DNA of 64,000 nt from Ornithodoros turicata (GCF_037126465.1 NW_026999403.1:248001-312000); one strand, 5' to 3'. Numbered from the stretch's first letter, positions 37,404 to 43,891 are shown. The notes: generated by a model not told the origin, from the sequence alone. Numbers and translations are program-made.

Positions 37404-37937
37404 TAGAGATACGATGATGAGATGGGGCTGATGCCGGCCAGCAGGCTGGACGCTGCCCCAGTGCCACTTGTACGTGATGAGAGATGATGATGGATATGAT
37501 AAGGGGTCCGGTAATCAAAGCAGGGTGGAGAGGCCTGTTGATGACAAGAAGTCCCAGAGGTGACGCAGACCTTGGCGTGTATGAGCTGGACTGGACCATG
37601 GGCCCAGCACCTTGCCTATGGTAAAGGGGCGATGATCGATCACATGCAGAACACAGAAATACACATTTCTATGACAACAGGAATGACACGGTTTTTCTGC
37701 ATTGTGCCCACTAGTCATTGTGGCCCACTAGCCACTGGACATTTACGATAGTGCTTTCTTTACGGACAGGGTGACGGTGGAGGACCAATGGTGTGCCAAG
37801 TGGACGGCTTCTACGAATTGACGGGTCTCGTGTCATGGGGCTTCGGTTGCGGGCGACCTGACGTTCCGGGAGTCTACGTGAAAGTGTCTTCGTTCATCGG
37901 ATGGATCAATCAGATCATCAGTGTCAACAACCTCTAG
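11926..37937 (+). CDS. mas-like: Masquerade-like serine protease homologue (five clip domains, catalytic Ser to Gly), 8 exons
   Basis: Joining 11926-12010, 19664-21130, 22673-23008, 24993-25114, 28070-28161, 33007-33284, 34218-34372 and 37770-37937 gives 2703 bases (900 residues plus stop), with all phases matching. Order: signal peptide (residues 1-20); five clip-like knots of the form C-x3-C...C...CC; a proline-rich linker between knots 4 and 5; then activation site HPR|VIGG and a trypsin-like domain. TAAHC and DNDIALL supply His and Asp, the S1 Asp is kept (DACQGDGGGP), but Ser195 is Gly, so it should be cleavable yet inactive. Drosophila Masquerade has the same five knots and the same Ser-to-Gly change; relatives in arthropods act in cell adhesion, microbial recognition and prophenoloxidase cofactor roles. 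It is presumably secreted to haemolymph or matrix. The orthology call is inferred from architecture. Confidence 0.9.
12011..12915. other. mas-like intron 1, 5' part
   Basis: There is no coding sequence. At 12130-12215 an imperfect stem is seen (GAAATAGCGCG against GCGCGCTATTTC). Near 12410-12460 the words GGGGATTAAAATGGGG and TTAGGGGACTAAAA recall the interior of the 32113-32651 element, so a fragment of that family is likely. Confidence 0.4.
12916..13267. mobile_element. MITE with TAGGGCCTGACTTTTT ends (352 bp)
   Basis: The left end TAGGGCCTGACTTTTTCGGG and the right end AAAAAGTCAGGCCCTA are inverted repeats with TA borders. The inside is dominated by ATTCGGGT/ACCCGAAT words, shared with 10321-10997. 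It lies in intron 1 of the mas-like gene. Confidence 0.8.
13268..15182. other. mas-like intron 1, middle part
   Basis: About 1.9 kb of AT-rich intron with scattered poly-A runs. I see no exon, family motif or clear repeat border. Confidence 0.45.
15183..15270. repeat. Short foldback with CCCAAGCAGCAC ends
   Basis: The left end CCCAAGCAGCACAGCATGTT and the right end TGTTGTGCTGCTTGGGG are inverted. The interior repeats the TTGG(T/C)CCAATATTGG motif. The same end motif bounds the larger hairpin at 22393-22548. Confidence 0.7.
15945..16523 (+). pseudogene. pogo/Tigger-like DNA transposon relic (579 bp)
   Basis: The ends TACCGTATTTTCCGGTGTAT and CCGGAAAATACGGTA are inverted, with a TA at each border. 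Between them a + strand frame (about 16070-16330) reads [20 protein letters not shown] and later [11 protein letters not shown], resembling the C-terminal tail after the DDE domain of pogo/Tigger transposases. The catalytic core is missing. It is an internally deleted copy in intron 1 of the mas-like gene. Confidence 0.55.
17100..17730. repeat. Degenerate hAT-like element rich in GTAATCAATTAC
   Basis: Both ends consist of GTAATCAATTACTTTT-type words (17118-17210 and 17640-17715), the same vocabulary as the better preserved element at 43892-44643. The borders are too worn to place exactly and no duplication could be read. A poly-T run sits at 17488-17502. Confidence 0.5.
17955..18270 (+). pseudogene. 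Non-LTR retrotransposon ORF2 3' end (RNase H tail and zinc-knuckle-like tail)
   Basis: One frame reads [14 protein letters not shown], matching the end of a LINE RNase H domain (GNExADxxAR). It then gives [11 protein letters not shown], a His/Cys motif usual after it, an in-frame stop, and then [20 protein letters not shown] and [12 protein letters not shown] to a final TAG at 18268-18270. The KVLGTW motif parallels LINE tails at 26615 and 37371. It is truncated at its 5' end and dead. Confidence 0.65.
18569..18646 (-). repeat. tRNA-like SINE relic
   Basis: On the - strand a box A-like segment (TAGCTACCATGGTGTACTTGG) precedes CAGAGGGTGTGGGTTCGATTTCC, a good box B. The acceptor stem pairs poorly. 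I read it as a tRNA-derived SINE head, not a gene. Confidence 0.45.
18687..18930 (+). repeat. Coding-type minisatellite, 51-bp (17-codon) period
   Basis: Units start at 18687, 18738, 18789 and 18840. Translated in one frame they read like [17 protein letters not shown], with conserved P at position 4 and AExA at positions 9-13. Units 1-3 are open; unit 4 has a TAA as its second codon and a frame-shifting insertion. The pattern shows this was once protein-coding; I do not recognise the protein. Confidence 0.65.
18946..19237. mobile_element. MITE family B, copy 1 (TAGACCTCT ends, 292 bp)
   Basis: It begins TAGACCTCTCCC and ends GGGCAGAGGTCTA. A second copy in the same orientation lies at 48532-48819 and shares long stretches such as ACAAATGACGTCATAGTGTT and ACCAACGTCATGATGACGTT. 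The two TGACGTCA-like sites inside each copy are CRE/ATF-type palindromes, which may or may not matter. Confidence 0.8.
19664..21130 (+). CDS. mas-like: mas-like exon 2: clip domains 1-4 and proline-rich linker
   Basis: The acceptor TTCTTTGCAG|GTATCC gives G|GT, Gly, in phase. Four knots follow: [16 protein letters not shown]...[18 protein letters not shown]...[18 protein letters not shown]...CCIN and [14 protein letters not shown]...CCSG. Thr/Pro-rich spacers separate them. From about 20420 the protein becomes a Pro/His/Gln/Arg-rich linker of over 200 residues ([20 protein letters not shown]). The donor is CACAGCG|GTAATG, phase 1. The open frame continues past the donor into a repeat, which is not coding. 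Confidence 0.85.
21301..21733. repeat. Foldback element in mas-like intron 2
   Basis: The left arm around 21313-21345 (ACGACCTACTAGATTATAAC) and the right arm around 21700-21722 (GTTATAATCTAGTAGGTCGT) are inverted, with inner arms also matching (GGCGCTACTCATCG against GATGAGTAGCGCC). It sits just after the exon 2 donor and explains why the open frame seems to run past the exon. Confidence 0.7.
21734..22392. other. mas-like intron 2, middle part
   Basis: This contains an (ATT)n tract near 22007-22025 and no coding sequence that I can support. Confidence 0.45.
22393..22548. repeat. Hairpin with about 49-bp arms, mas-like intron 2
   Basis: The arms begin TACCCAAGCAGC and contain GAAAGTCGAGTGCAATAGGG; they pair over about 49 bases with one mismatch, leaving a loop of about 58 bases. 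The right arm ends about 125 bases before the exon 3 acceptor. The end motif is shared with 15183-15270. Confidence 0.85.
22673..23008 (+). CDS. mas-like: mas-like exon 3: clip domain 5
   Basis: The preferred acceptor is ATGGAAAAAG|GGCTCC after a pyrimidine-rich stretch, completing G|GG (Gly). Nearby AGs at 22683-22684 (GACCAG) and 22692-22693 (CGTCAG) keep the same phase, so the exact start is uncertain by about 21 bases. It encodes a Pro-rich lead-in ([17 protein letters not shown]), then the fifth knot ([15 protein letters not shown]...CCAS), then a Thr/Pro tail. The donor is CACTACAC|GTGAGT, phase 1. Confidence 0.83.
23568..23640 (+). repeat. tRNA-like SINE relic
   Basis: CATAAGCCTCGAACGCTTAG is followed by CCCAGGTTCGAATCCCGG and GTCAGCACC, a clear box B and a tRNA-like 3' end. 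The 5' half does not pair well, so it is not a working tRNA. Confidence 0.45.
24015..24638. mobile_element. TTAA-flanked piggyBac-like element (624 bp)
   Basis: TTAA-AGGGACTATGAAA at the left and TTTCATAGTCCCT-TTAA at the right are 13-bp perfect inverted ends with TTAA duplications. The inside is GC-rich without a recognisable transposase. It is the same family as 7612-8818. Confidence 0.8.
24993..25114 (+). CDS. mas-like: mas-like exon 4: protease activation site
   Basis: The acceptor region reads CCACCTTACAGCAG|CACC, a NAGNAG pair: splicing at 24992 or 24995 gives TTTPAPVR or TTTPPVR, both in frame. The exon encodes the linking Cys (PSVCGIKG), the cleavage site [15 protein letters not shown] and CWQ. 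The Cys in GEWCWQ replaces the Pro usual in GxWPWQ. The donor is TGGCAG|GTCTGT, phase 0. Confidence 0.87.
25115..26614. other. mas-like intron 4, 5' part
   Basis: An (AAT)n-type tract at 25328-25360 is followed by an AT-rich block to about 26030 that looks like retrotransposon or satellite filler but carries no readable domain. No exon was seen. Confidence 0.4.
26615..27005 (-). pseudogene. LINE ORF2 3' end plus 3' UTR
   Basis: On the - strand [20 protein letters not shown] matches the Cys/His motif that ends many LINE ORF2 proteins. It is followed by [31 protein letters not shown] and a stop at 26749. The 3' UTR ends in a (CA/TG)n tract at 26622-26632. A sister copy is at 37371-37640. It is heavily 5'-truncated. 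Confidence 0.7.
27190..27478 (-). repeat. tRNA-derived SINE, copy 2 (nearly full length)
   Basis: The - strand head reads CATGGCCGAGCGGGCATGG (box A), then GTGGGTTTGAATCCTACT (box B), then the body ending with GCGGCGCTAACACGG. It is inserted directly after the GGHFEH codons of a mariner transposase tail (27479-27680). Confidence 0.85.
27479..27680 (-). pseudogene. Mariner-type transposase C-terminal fragment
   Basis: The - strand frame reads [20 protein letters not shown], later [19 protein letters not shown], then [11 protein letters not shown]. The pattern of a short helix, a Cys-x(8-10)-GGHFEH ending and a stop-proximal position is characteristic of mariner transposase C-termini. Upstream sequence is replaced by four copies of TCTTAACATGT (27648-27718). 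The catalytic part is absent. Confidence 0.65.
28070..28161 (+). CDS. mas-like: mas-like exon 5: His of the triad
   Basis: The acceptor TTTTTATGCTAG|GCGGCG opens in phase 0. It encodes [20 protein letters not shown] and [10 protein letters not shown], with the conserved Cys42-Cys58 pair (chymotrypsin numbering) and His57. The donor is ACAAA|GTAAGC style (CACAAA|GTAAGC), phase 2. Confidence 0.9.
28162..28849. other. mas-like intron 5, 5' part
   Basis: No coding sequence or clear repeat borders were seen. The next part of intron 5 (28850-33006) is almost entirely mobile elements. Confidence 0.4.
28850..29018. mobile_element. hAT-like MITE (169 bp) with perfect 8-bp duplication
   Basis: The ends CAGGGGCGGATTT and AAATCTGCCCCTG are inverted, and AGTGTGGG occurs immediately on both sides (28842-28849 and 29019-29026). 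The interior has long C and G runs. The exact duplication suggests a recent insertion. Confidence 0.85.
29238..29426. mobile_element. MITE family A, copy 2 (189 bp)
   Basis: It starts TACAGTCAAACTCCTTTACA and ends TAAAGGAGTTTGACTGTA. The interior matches copy 1 closely, including AGGATGTCTATTATTGGA. It lies in intron 5 of the mas-like gene. Confidence 0.9.
29731..30153. mobile_element. MITE family C, copy 1 (GGGTTGCCACC ends)
   Basis: GGGTTGCCACCAGGCCGG at the left and AGGTGGCAACCC at the right are inverted, with TA on both sides. The interior is rich in CCGGTATTATACCGGCACGG palindromes. An inverted-orientation relative is at 39616-39996. An (ATT)n tract is internal near 29950. Confidence 0.8.
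30205..30300 (+). repeat. SINE body fragment
   Basis: ATGTCGGCACAGTTCCC and AAGTCGGCCCAGGACGCAC match the body of the tRNA-derived SINE in + orientation. The fragment continues with GCGTGAGTCGTGACGTTGCC, a variant tail shared with 47305-47380. A (CAC)n run follows at 30316-30352. Confidence 0.65.
30475..31816. mobile_element. Nested TIR elements with GATGATACGA ends
   Basis: TACAGTAGAATCTCGATGAT at 30475 has an exact 20-base inverted partner ending at 31816 and a 19/20 partner ending at 31562. The shorter pair defines a roughly 1.1-kb element containing repeated GGATGATACGAA words and the SINE at 31080-31335. The stretch 31563-31790, with TTATCGCGG and CCGCGGGTTTTACTGTA, looks like another small MITE. 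Tandem GTTGTACGAGGGATATC copies lie at 31714-31747. Confidence 0.65.
31080..31335 (-). repeat. tRNA-derived SINE, copy 3
   Basis: It has the same body as 27190-27478, on the - strand, with GATGGGTTCGAATCCTACC as box B. The box A part is shortened. It is inserted inside the GATGATACGA element. Confidence 0.8.
32113..32651. mobile_element. MITE family D, copy 1 (TACACTCTAAG ends, 539 bp)
   Basis: TACACTCTAAGAAAAAAAAG at the left and TTTTTTTTCTTAGAGTGTA at the right are inverted, and sub-terminal GGAGTAAAA/TTTACTCC motifs are repeated many times. A second copy in the same orientation is at 47691-48218, sharing GCAATTACTCCCCATTTT. It has TA borders and no coding sequence. Confidence 0.88.
33007..33284 (+). 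CDS. mas-like: mas-like exon 6: Asp of the triad
   Basis: The acceptor GCTCTTTTCCACGCAG|CTTGG supplies the base completing AA|C (Asn). It encodes [12 protein letters not shown], then [18 protein letters not shown] with Asp102, then [10 protein letters not shown] and [12 protein letters not shown]. The donor is CAGAAA|GTAAGA, phase 1. Confidence 0.9.
33697..33876. mobile_element. MITE family A, copy 3 (180 bp)
   Basis: TACAGTCAAACTCCTTTATA to TAAAGGAGTTTGACTGTA, in the opposite internal orientation to copies 1 and 2. It lies in intron 6 of the mas-like gene. Confidence 0.9.
34218..34372 (+). CDS. mas-like: mas-like exon 7
   Basis: The acceptor CCTGACTGCGCAG|ACGG completes A|AC (Asn). It encodes [18 protein letters not shown], then [15 protein letters not shown] with the S1-pocket Asp189. 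The donor is TGTCAG|GTAAGC, phase 0. Confidence 0.9.
34386..34970. mobile_element. MITE with TACAGGGTGTGTGCAG ends (585 bp)
   Basis: TACAGGGTGTGTGCAGAAAA and TTTTCTGCACACACCCTGTA are exact 20-base inverted ends, extended by the near match AACGTGACCCGCATTT against AAATGCGGGTCATGTT. TA is at both borders. It starts only 14 bases after the exon 7 donor junction. Confidence 0.9.
34971..36645. other. mas-like intron 7, middle part
   Basis: About 1.7 kb with several open frames but no family motif or splice support. AAATAAATAAG near 36161 is polyA-like but unattached to any gene. Confidence 0.4.
36646..36833. mobile_element. MITE family A, copy 4 (188 bp)
   Basis: TACAGTCAAACTCCTTTATA to TAAAGGAGTTTGACTGTA, same orientation as copy 3. 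It lies in intron 7 of the mas-like gene. Confidence 0.9.
36990..37245 (-). repeat. tRNA-Thr-like SINE, second copy
   Basis: The tRNA-like head is 37148-37220 on the - strand with loop CCGGTGA and box B GGGTTCGACACC. The D arm carries extra bases. The body downstream on the same strand repeats AATTTGAGGCTTTGTATG and CCAGCCTCAGAACATCA from the 11371 copy. Confidence 0.75.
37371..37640 (-). pseudogene. LINE ORF2 3' end with (CA)n tail
   Basis: The - strand reads [20 protein letters not shown], then [17 protein letters not shown] and a stop at 37515, closely matching the copy at 26615-27005. The 3' UTR ends in (TG)n on the - strand (37371-37400 as CA). It is truncated at the 5' end. Confidence 0.7.
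37770..37937 (+). CDS. mas-like: mas-like exon 8: GDGGGP and stop
   Basis: The acceptor TTCTTTACGGACAG|GGTGAC opens in phase 0 with [11 protein letters not shown], the position of the catalytic Ser now Gly (codon GGT, 37776-37778). Then come [20 protein letters not shown] and a normal C-terminal helix ending SVNNL and TAG. The reading frame is intact, so loss of Ser is a single residue change rather than decay. Confidence 0.92.
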   Translation, partial: GDGGGPMVCQVDGFYELTGLVSWGFGCGRPDVPGVYVKVSSFIGWINQIISVNNL

Positions 37938-37947
37938 TCCCATTGCT

Positions 37948-37953
37948 ATTAAA
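37948..37953 (+). promoter_or_regulatory. Possible polyadenylation signal (ATTAAA)
   Basis: ATTAAA lies 11 bases after the mas-like stop codon. It is the commonest variant of AATAAA, but so close to the stop that a later signal may be used instead. Confidence 0.35.
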
Positions 37954-39530
37954 CCACATTTCATTTGTCACTTCATCACGCCCTCTTTCGGTGCGCACAC
38001 CTGTCCCGAAGAGTTCTCACCGTGGACAATGGTACAGGTCTGCCCCTGGTGGACTCCATAGCACGATCACGGTGTTTTACATATATGTGAACGTGTGCTA
38101 TGACTGGGTTGATCGTGACGCGCCTTGTAGCGACGGACACTGTAGAAGTGGTTTTTTCCGCGTGGAAAATATTTTCGCGTTTTCGAGCAGAGCTGCTTTA
38201 TGGATTGCTTGGCGAGAACTTTAAATTCGCGACACAGGTTTCCGGGAGTGCTTTGCTCTTGCATATCGTGCCGCCGTCAATACTCGGGTATATTTCGGCA
38301 CGTACTAAGACATCCGTTGTTCACGTGGATTGCGGCATTGTAGGTCTATTCCTTTCTTCTCCTCACAGAGATGGGAGGAAAGGCCGTGTCAAACGGCCTT
38401 TAGGGACCCTGTAGGAGGCCACAGCACTGGCCGTGTGCAAGTTAGCCAGTTTATTTTAGCAGTTGTTATTAATTATCACTCGGGGCACTGACCAGTTTGG
38501 TTGAGATGTGGTACTATCATTCAAGCTGGTTTTGAGAATGCGGGGAAAGGCATGTTCTTGCTTCGTGGTATAGTGGTATATTGCATGTATAGTGCAAAGC
38601 GTTTATAGGAGTAACAAAAAACATGATGAATTTTCATTTCTTTTCATCTTGCCTGATGGCATAAAACAATCTTCTGCGCTTGCTTAAACTGCCTATGCTA
38701 CATGGAGTAGAAAGGGTCTGATAGTCACGGTATAGCGTCGTACGAACGCCGAACGATTTTCGCCCTCATATGGCCAGAGTTATTCGCGGGAACTTAAATT
38801 CGCGATTTAGGAGGTGTGCGCGAAAAACGCGAAAAACAATTCCGCGCGAAAAAAAAAAACGCTTCTACATATTCCAAGTATATTTTTATTTTGGAGGAAA
38901 TAAGGGTGCCCCGTAGGAGGCGGGGAGCGTGATGCCCATATCTGCTGCTGTTGTGGTGTTTTTGGCCATTGTGGTCGGTATAGTTTAGGGGTGTTAGAGG
39001 GGTGCGCGGATAACCCCTGCTTGTAGCTGTCTCCAGTACCTCACACAAGAGCGGCTCCATTTCACGTACTTTTGGTTTTATTTTCGCGCCCTACTCAGTT
39101 CTTTTTCTATGCAAGCTATTCTGCTGCTCTGAATGGAATGCTTCTTCGGCAATATTCTATTCAATACGCTGTGCAAGTGCGTCTCTGCGCACTATAATCA
39201 TGTTACAGCGGCGGTTGTTAACAGGAAGGTTCCAGGAGATCGCCATGTCCGTGTGCCAAAATCCTTCTCGCCTCTGCCCATCGAGAGAGGAGGAAAACGG
39301 AGTGACAGGTGCGTGCGCGCAGGTGTGGAAAGGGAAAGCGACGCTACAGAGCGACATCTGCTTGCAGGGCAGGGAAATCAATAGGGTGCACACATTAGGT
39401 GGTTTTAACATTTCGGAACCGTTCCACGAAAAAGAAAAAGAAAGATAAATGTCAGATATGATACAAGTTATGGTGGCATCAAATCAACGACAACGACAGA
39501 GCTGTTTATATGAGCTCGCCTGTCGCTATA
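37954..39530. other. Intergenic region downstream of mas-like
   Basis: The two pieces near 38160-38235 and 38760-38860 share AAATTCGCGA and GCGAAAAACGCG-type words, the likely remains of one old TIR element. No gene was seen. Confidence 0.4.
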
Positions 39531-40660
39531 CGTACAGGCGACGCCACCTTTAACCGTAGCGCGGGAGCGCGTGGCCTGCTTAGGGAGCCTCCATGGGTTG
39601 CTGCGGCTGGAGCTATGGTTGCCACCTTTCGTAGTGAAAAATACCGGCTGAGGGAGAGGAGGTAAAATATAGGGAAAGGATGAAATGTTCGCGGGAAAGG
39701 GACGTGGGTGAGGGGTGGAGAGTATACAGAGAGAGAGAAAGAAAGAACGAGAGTACTCGCTCAAGACAACAAAGATAATATAATGAATAACCAAGAAAAC
39801 GACTTGTGACTACGGAGTTGGGTCTGTGCTCCAGATTTAGTGGAATGTTGAATGGAAAACCCCGTAAAAGACCATACGAAAGGTGTTGAGCCACAAATAC
39901 CGGCAAAAGGCTGCCGGTATCATCTTCTTACCGGGAACCGGCAGAGCGAGCAAATAACCGGCCGTGCCGGTACAATACCGGCCTGGTGACAACCCTAGCT
40001 GGAGCACATGGAGGCTCCCTGGGCCTGCTTGCATGCCAGCGCCGCCTTGTGTCGATGATGGGGTCGTGCTGGGGTGGAGACTCTGGGGCCCTGGTGCGCA
40101 AGCGCCCCCTCTCGACGGGGGCATGGCAAGCGCGCACGGATCACCTGCTCCGTTAGCTATCTGCAGACACTTGAGCGATAAGAAAATCGGTATACGAGGA
40201 GAAATATCAGTGTTTCTTTGGCGTATTTGCATCCACACAAACACGTTACCAAATCTTTCCTCAGCGCCATGAAACAAACAAAGAAACAAGATTATCTGAT
40301 AACACATATCATAGTGAACAGAACGCTCCGAGCAAACATATGGTTGAGCCTACAGTGTTTGCATATGTCTCAAACTTATTTCAGGATATTGTGCCCCTCA
40401 AGCTCGCCCTTCCGCAAACCGGCATTTAGATAATGCGCGGTAGATAACGCACACGCGCGGTTATTGTGCCTGTTTTGCGAGGGCGTAAGGTGATACCATA
40501 CAGCAGGTGATCCATTCGTGCCATGCCGATTACCCTGAGCTCAACCGACCGAGAGGAGGCGCTCGTGTACCATGGTCTTAGAGCCTCCACCCCAGCATCG
40601 GCGCAAGGCGGCGCTGGCATACAAGCCGGCCACGCGCTACGGTTAAGGGTGGCAACGCCT
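39531..40660. mobile_element. TIR element split by a nested MITE
   Basis: The left border GTACAGGCGACGCCACC (39531) matches, inverted, GGTGGCAACGCCTGTAC near 40660. Next to each lies TTAACCGTAGCG or its complement. Between them is the family C element 39616-39996. The words GCATGCCAGCGCCGCC and CTCGACGGGGGC flank the insertion, showing that the left and middle parts were once joined. Confidence 0.55.
39616..39996. mobile_element. MITE family C, copy 2, inverted
   Basis: It starts GGTTGCCACCTTTCGTAGTG and ends GGCCTGGTGACAACCCT, the reverse of the 29731 copy. The interior has ATTTGTGGCTCAACACC on the - strand and the same CCGGCACGGCCGG palindromes. Confidence 0.75.
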
Positions 40661-41793
40661 GTACATGGTTCGTAGTCCGTAGCATGACCATCTTCCGTAG
40701 GTGTGCCTTATAGGACGGCCCATAATGCCGCTGTTCACCTCCGCATGATTAGAGAAAGCGTTACTTATGAAAACTTAGCGCTATCACCACAAGTGGCGCT
40801 GACGTCGGTAAACACGAGCGCCCCCTGGCCGAGCCGAACAGACCTGTACCATCTCAGTTGCTGCTGCGGGCGACGAGAGGTCTGTACGTGCGCGCGCGCT
40901 GCACAACTTTTCACATCCCACGACATGTGAACCGGTAACTGCCGCTGCACTTTCTCGCTGAGGCACGTGACGCCAACGTCACAGCAAACGTGACTCTCCG
41001 ACATCACCAATCTGCGTCGCGCGCCATTTTCTCGTTTCTTCGCTTCATCTCCCGCCAAGGGGGGGAAGGGTTTTCGACGATGCGACGTACGGGACAGATA
41101 TCTTCACGAAATTGTGTCGCTATATAAAAGCTTTCTAATCCAAGACCAGCAACGTGATGTCAGCCACTGCAAAGGAATCGGGTGCTTGGCGTACCTTGTT
41201 TACGGAACTGTTATCGGAAGGACGTTCTCATCTGCTAAATCTCGTAATGCTTCAAAACACCCTAGTGAACAGGGGCCGCGATAGTTAAACAAACCAGGGC
41301 GTGCAGTGTGACGTAACGTCAACTGTGAATTGGACGCCGATAGATTGTACCCTCATGCATGGTGGAGGCCAATACGGCATTAAGGAACGAGATAGATGAT
41401 ATGCAGGCTAGCTGGTTGTACGTACACAACCAGCTGGACAAGGAAAAGACTTACGAAGGGACGTTGTTGTCCTATGTACGTCTTTTCCTTGCTTCGGAGT
41501 TCCCTTCCAGTAATTAAAAACAAAGAAAAACTGTACTCTTTGGTGCGCTGCCAAACGCGTACAAAATGCGATAGCATGGCAGAGGACGAAGGGCGGTCCC
41601 TGCGCTGTGACCTATGACACTGATTTGCTTGCAGCGCCACCGCAAACCCGACCATAGGTCGACCTGGGCCTCGTCCAGACGACGTGGGCAACATCATGTG
41701 AGATGCTCGTTGCAGCCACACTGAGCGATCAGTGGCATGGCCGAATGGGTAAAAGCGCCTATTTATTACTATTATTTATTACGCCTATTTATT
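40661..41793. other. Intergenic, no gene recognised
   Basis: There is a near-palindrome at 41408-41433 (AGCTGGTTGTACGTACACAA). No coding sequence was supported. Confidence 0.4.
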
Positions 41794-42055
41794 ATGGCCG
41801 AATGGGTAAAAGCACCTACTCTTTGGTGGTAGCCAGGGCCGTGCGGAAGATTTGGTTTGAATCTATACCACCGGCTGTACCGTGTACGGTATTCCCTGGA
41901 TTTTGTGGCTGACTTCCCAGGCGAATGAAGGCATATAGTTCCCCCTGAAGTCAGCCCAGGACGCACACGAAACCACTCTCTTCCCACTCCTTCCTGCTGT
42001 CCTCTCTACATCTGTTCATGTCTGTACGGTTGTTCGCTAACACGGCGCTAAAGGC
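41794..42055 (+). repeat. tRNA-derived SINE, copy 4 (+ orientation)
   Basis: ATGGCCGAATGGGTAAAAGC forms box A, TTTGGTTTGAATCTATACC forms box B, and the body ends AACACGGCGCTAAA. Box A is duplicated just upstream (41737-41757), separated by TATTTATTA repeats, suggesting a second SINE start or a slipped copy. Confidence 0.8.
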
Positions 42056-42059
42056 TGGG

Positions 42060-42434
42060 TTAAGGCGCAGATATAGTCCGACGTAACTGTGCTGCGCGTA
42101 CGCGCGCTGCACAGTTGCGCTACGCCGGGGGAAATCACACCCTCTATAGTCTAGTGGCTAGCGCGGCCGGCGGCATTCAACGCGCTAGGACGTCGTCCGC
42201 GCAGAATAGAACATGTTCTATTTTTCGCCGACCGCGCTCGCGCAGTCAGGTCAGCGCAGTCGCAGTCGCGCTGCTGCAGTCACAGCGACTTTGCGCATGC
42301 GCAACGGTCGCAGGCCACTGCTAACGCGCGTCTGACTATAAACGCATATTTCCCGGATCGCTTTGCTTGGCGTGTCTGACTTCGGCTGTCGCTGACTGCG
42401 ACGCCAAAAATGTTGGACTATATCTGCGCCTTAA
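42060..42434. mobile_element. TTAA-flanked element (375 bp)
   Basis: TTAA-GGCGCAGATATAGTCC at the left and GGACTATATCTGCGCC-TTAA at the right are 16-bp perfect inverted ends with TTAA duplications, the piggyBac signature. The interior is GC-rich. The GC-rich block 42435-42640 beyond it has a similar composition and may be a relative. Confidence 0.82.
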
Positions 42435-43891
42435 GAGTCCGACGGAGCGGGGCGTAACGACGCGCGGCGCAGCGCAGCGCATCGCGAGCCGCCGCCGGTG
42501 AGTTCATAGTTCGACGACTCTCGGCGAAGCGCGGCGCGGCCTCAACGCGCGACTACGCCAGCCGCCGTCGGGGGAGTAGAACAATGCTCTGCATCTGGCG
42601 GTGGCCGGCGAGCTCCGCACGGCGTGGGCTCCGGTGGACTCGGATTTCCCAACATGGCGTCGCCCATTGCGCTGTCGATCGAAACTGGAAAGGAACATCC
42701 GTGCCTATATAATAAACGAAGAGCCCAGAAGGGCCACGGGCATTTTTAAAAGTCCGCTCACTTTCCGGGGTGCAGCTTAAGCACCGATCAGCTTTATTCG
42801 CAGAGAAATTGTTTTATATATCGAGTTCATTTTCAGAACTTTTCCACACCATTTGCATTCCGCGTTGTCGGAATCATATCGGCATTTGTTAGAGCCCGAT
42901 AAGCATACGTCGATATTTTTCATCGGCATTTACATTATGCCCAGCCGTGTTGACACTAAATAACATCCCATCGCCATCACAGCCCATCACATCATAATCC
43001 ATCATATGGACATCAACATCACAGTTCATTACATCATAACCCATCATTCATCATCCACATGGGTTGTTGACTACGACCAAAATGAAGCAGCGAAGACGGT
43101 GTTCAACACGAAAGGCGTATAATCCTGTGCCCGAGAGCTTGGGTGTGGTCAGACGAAGCAACAATGACCAAGTATATCACTCGCAAACTGGATGGCAAAA
43201 GAAATGCTCCGTAATTATTTATTATGCCGGCTAAATTATGTCGCTCTCAAACATATCCTACGTTAGTATTGCTTTACGAAAAAAAAAAAAAAAAAAGAGA
43301 AAGTCAGAAAAAGTCACGTCCCTCATTGTTACTACTTGTTCTGTTGTGTTAAAAACTTCCAGGATAAACTTCCATGATAAAATTCCAAGCAACGTTATAT
43401 TGGTACTGCTTTTACGTAATCGTTTAAAAGGAAGCGAACGATACCGTATCACTCAAGAATCAAATGACGAGTGTGCTCGAGATTATAATTTATCGCAACA
43501 ACGCCTCGGAACAATTAAACTTTAATTGATCTGCAACAGCACGCAAGAAGTCCTTCATGTCCACTGCATGACAGTTTCTTTGCAAGGCCTGTGTCTTTCA
43601 TCATTAACCCGGACCATTTCGGTACTGGTGGGGTCGCTGGTAATGCAGCATCGCTTCCATCTCGTGTCTCATATTCTTTGGAGTGCCCCACTTAAACTCA
43701 CTCATGAGCCGAGTATGAGTAAGCTAAACGGAGAGCTGAGCATGAATGAGCAAAGAGAGAGCTGAGATGAGTGGGTGACGAAAGATTCGGATAGTTGGAC
43801 GAGGGTCACCGCACTGCCATCCTGACCATCATAATAGCCCATCAAGTCTTGATATCCTGAACGATTACAACGGCAGCATAAGACCATGGAG
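42435..43891. other. GC-rich block then AT-rich intergenic DNA
   Basis: 42435-42660 is strongly CpG-rich and ends with an ATG at 42654 (CCAACATGGCGTCG) in a good Kozak context. The frame gives MASPIALSIETGKEH without a known motif. It could be a promoter/first exon, or just MITE-derived GC. Further on are ATCACATCATAA(T/C)CCATCA repeats (42985-43050). Confidence 0.35.
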
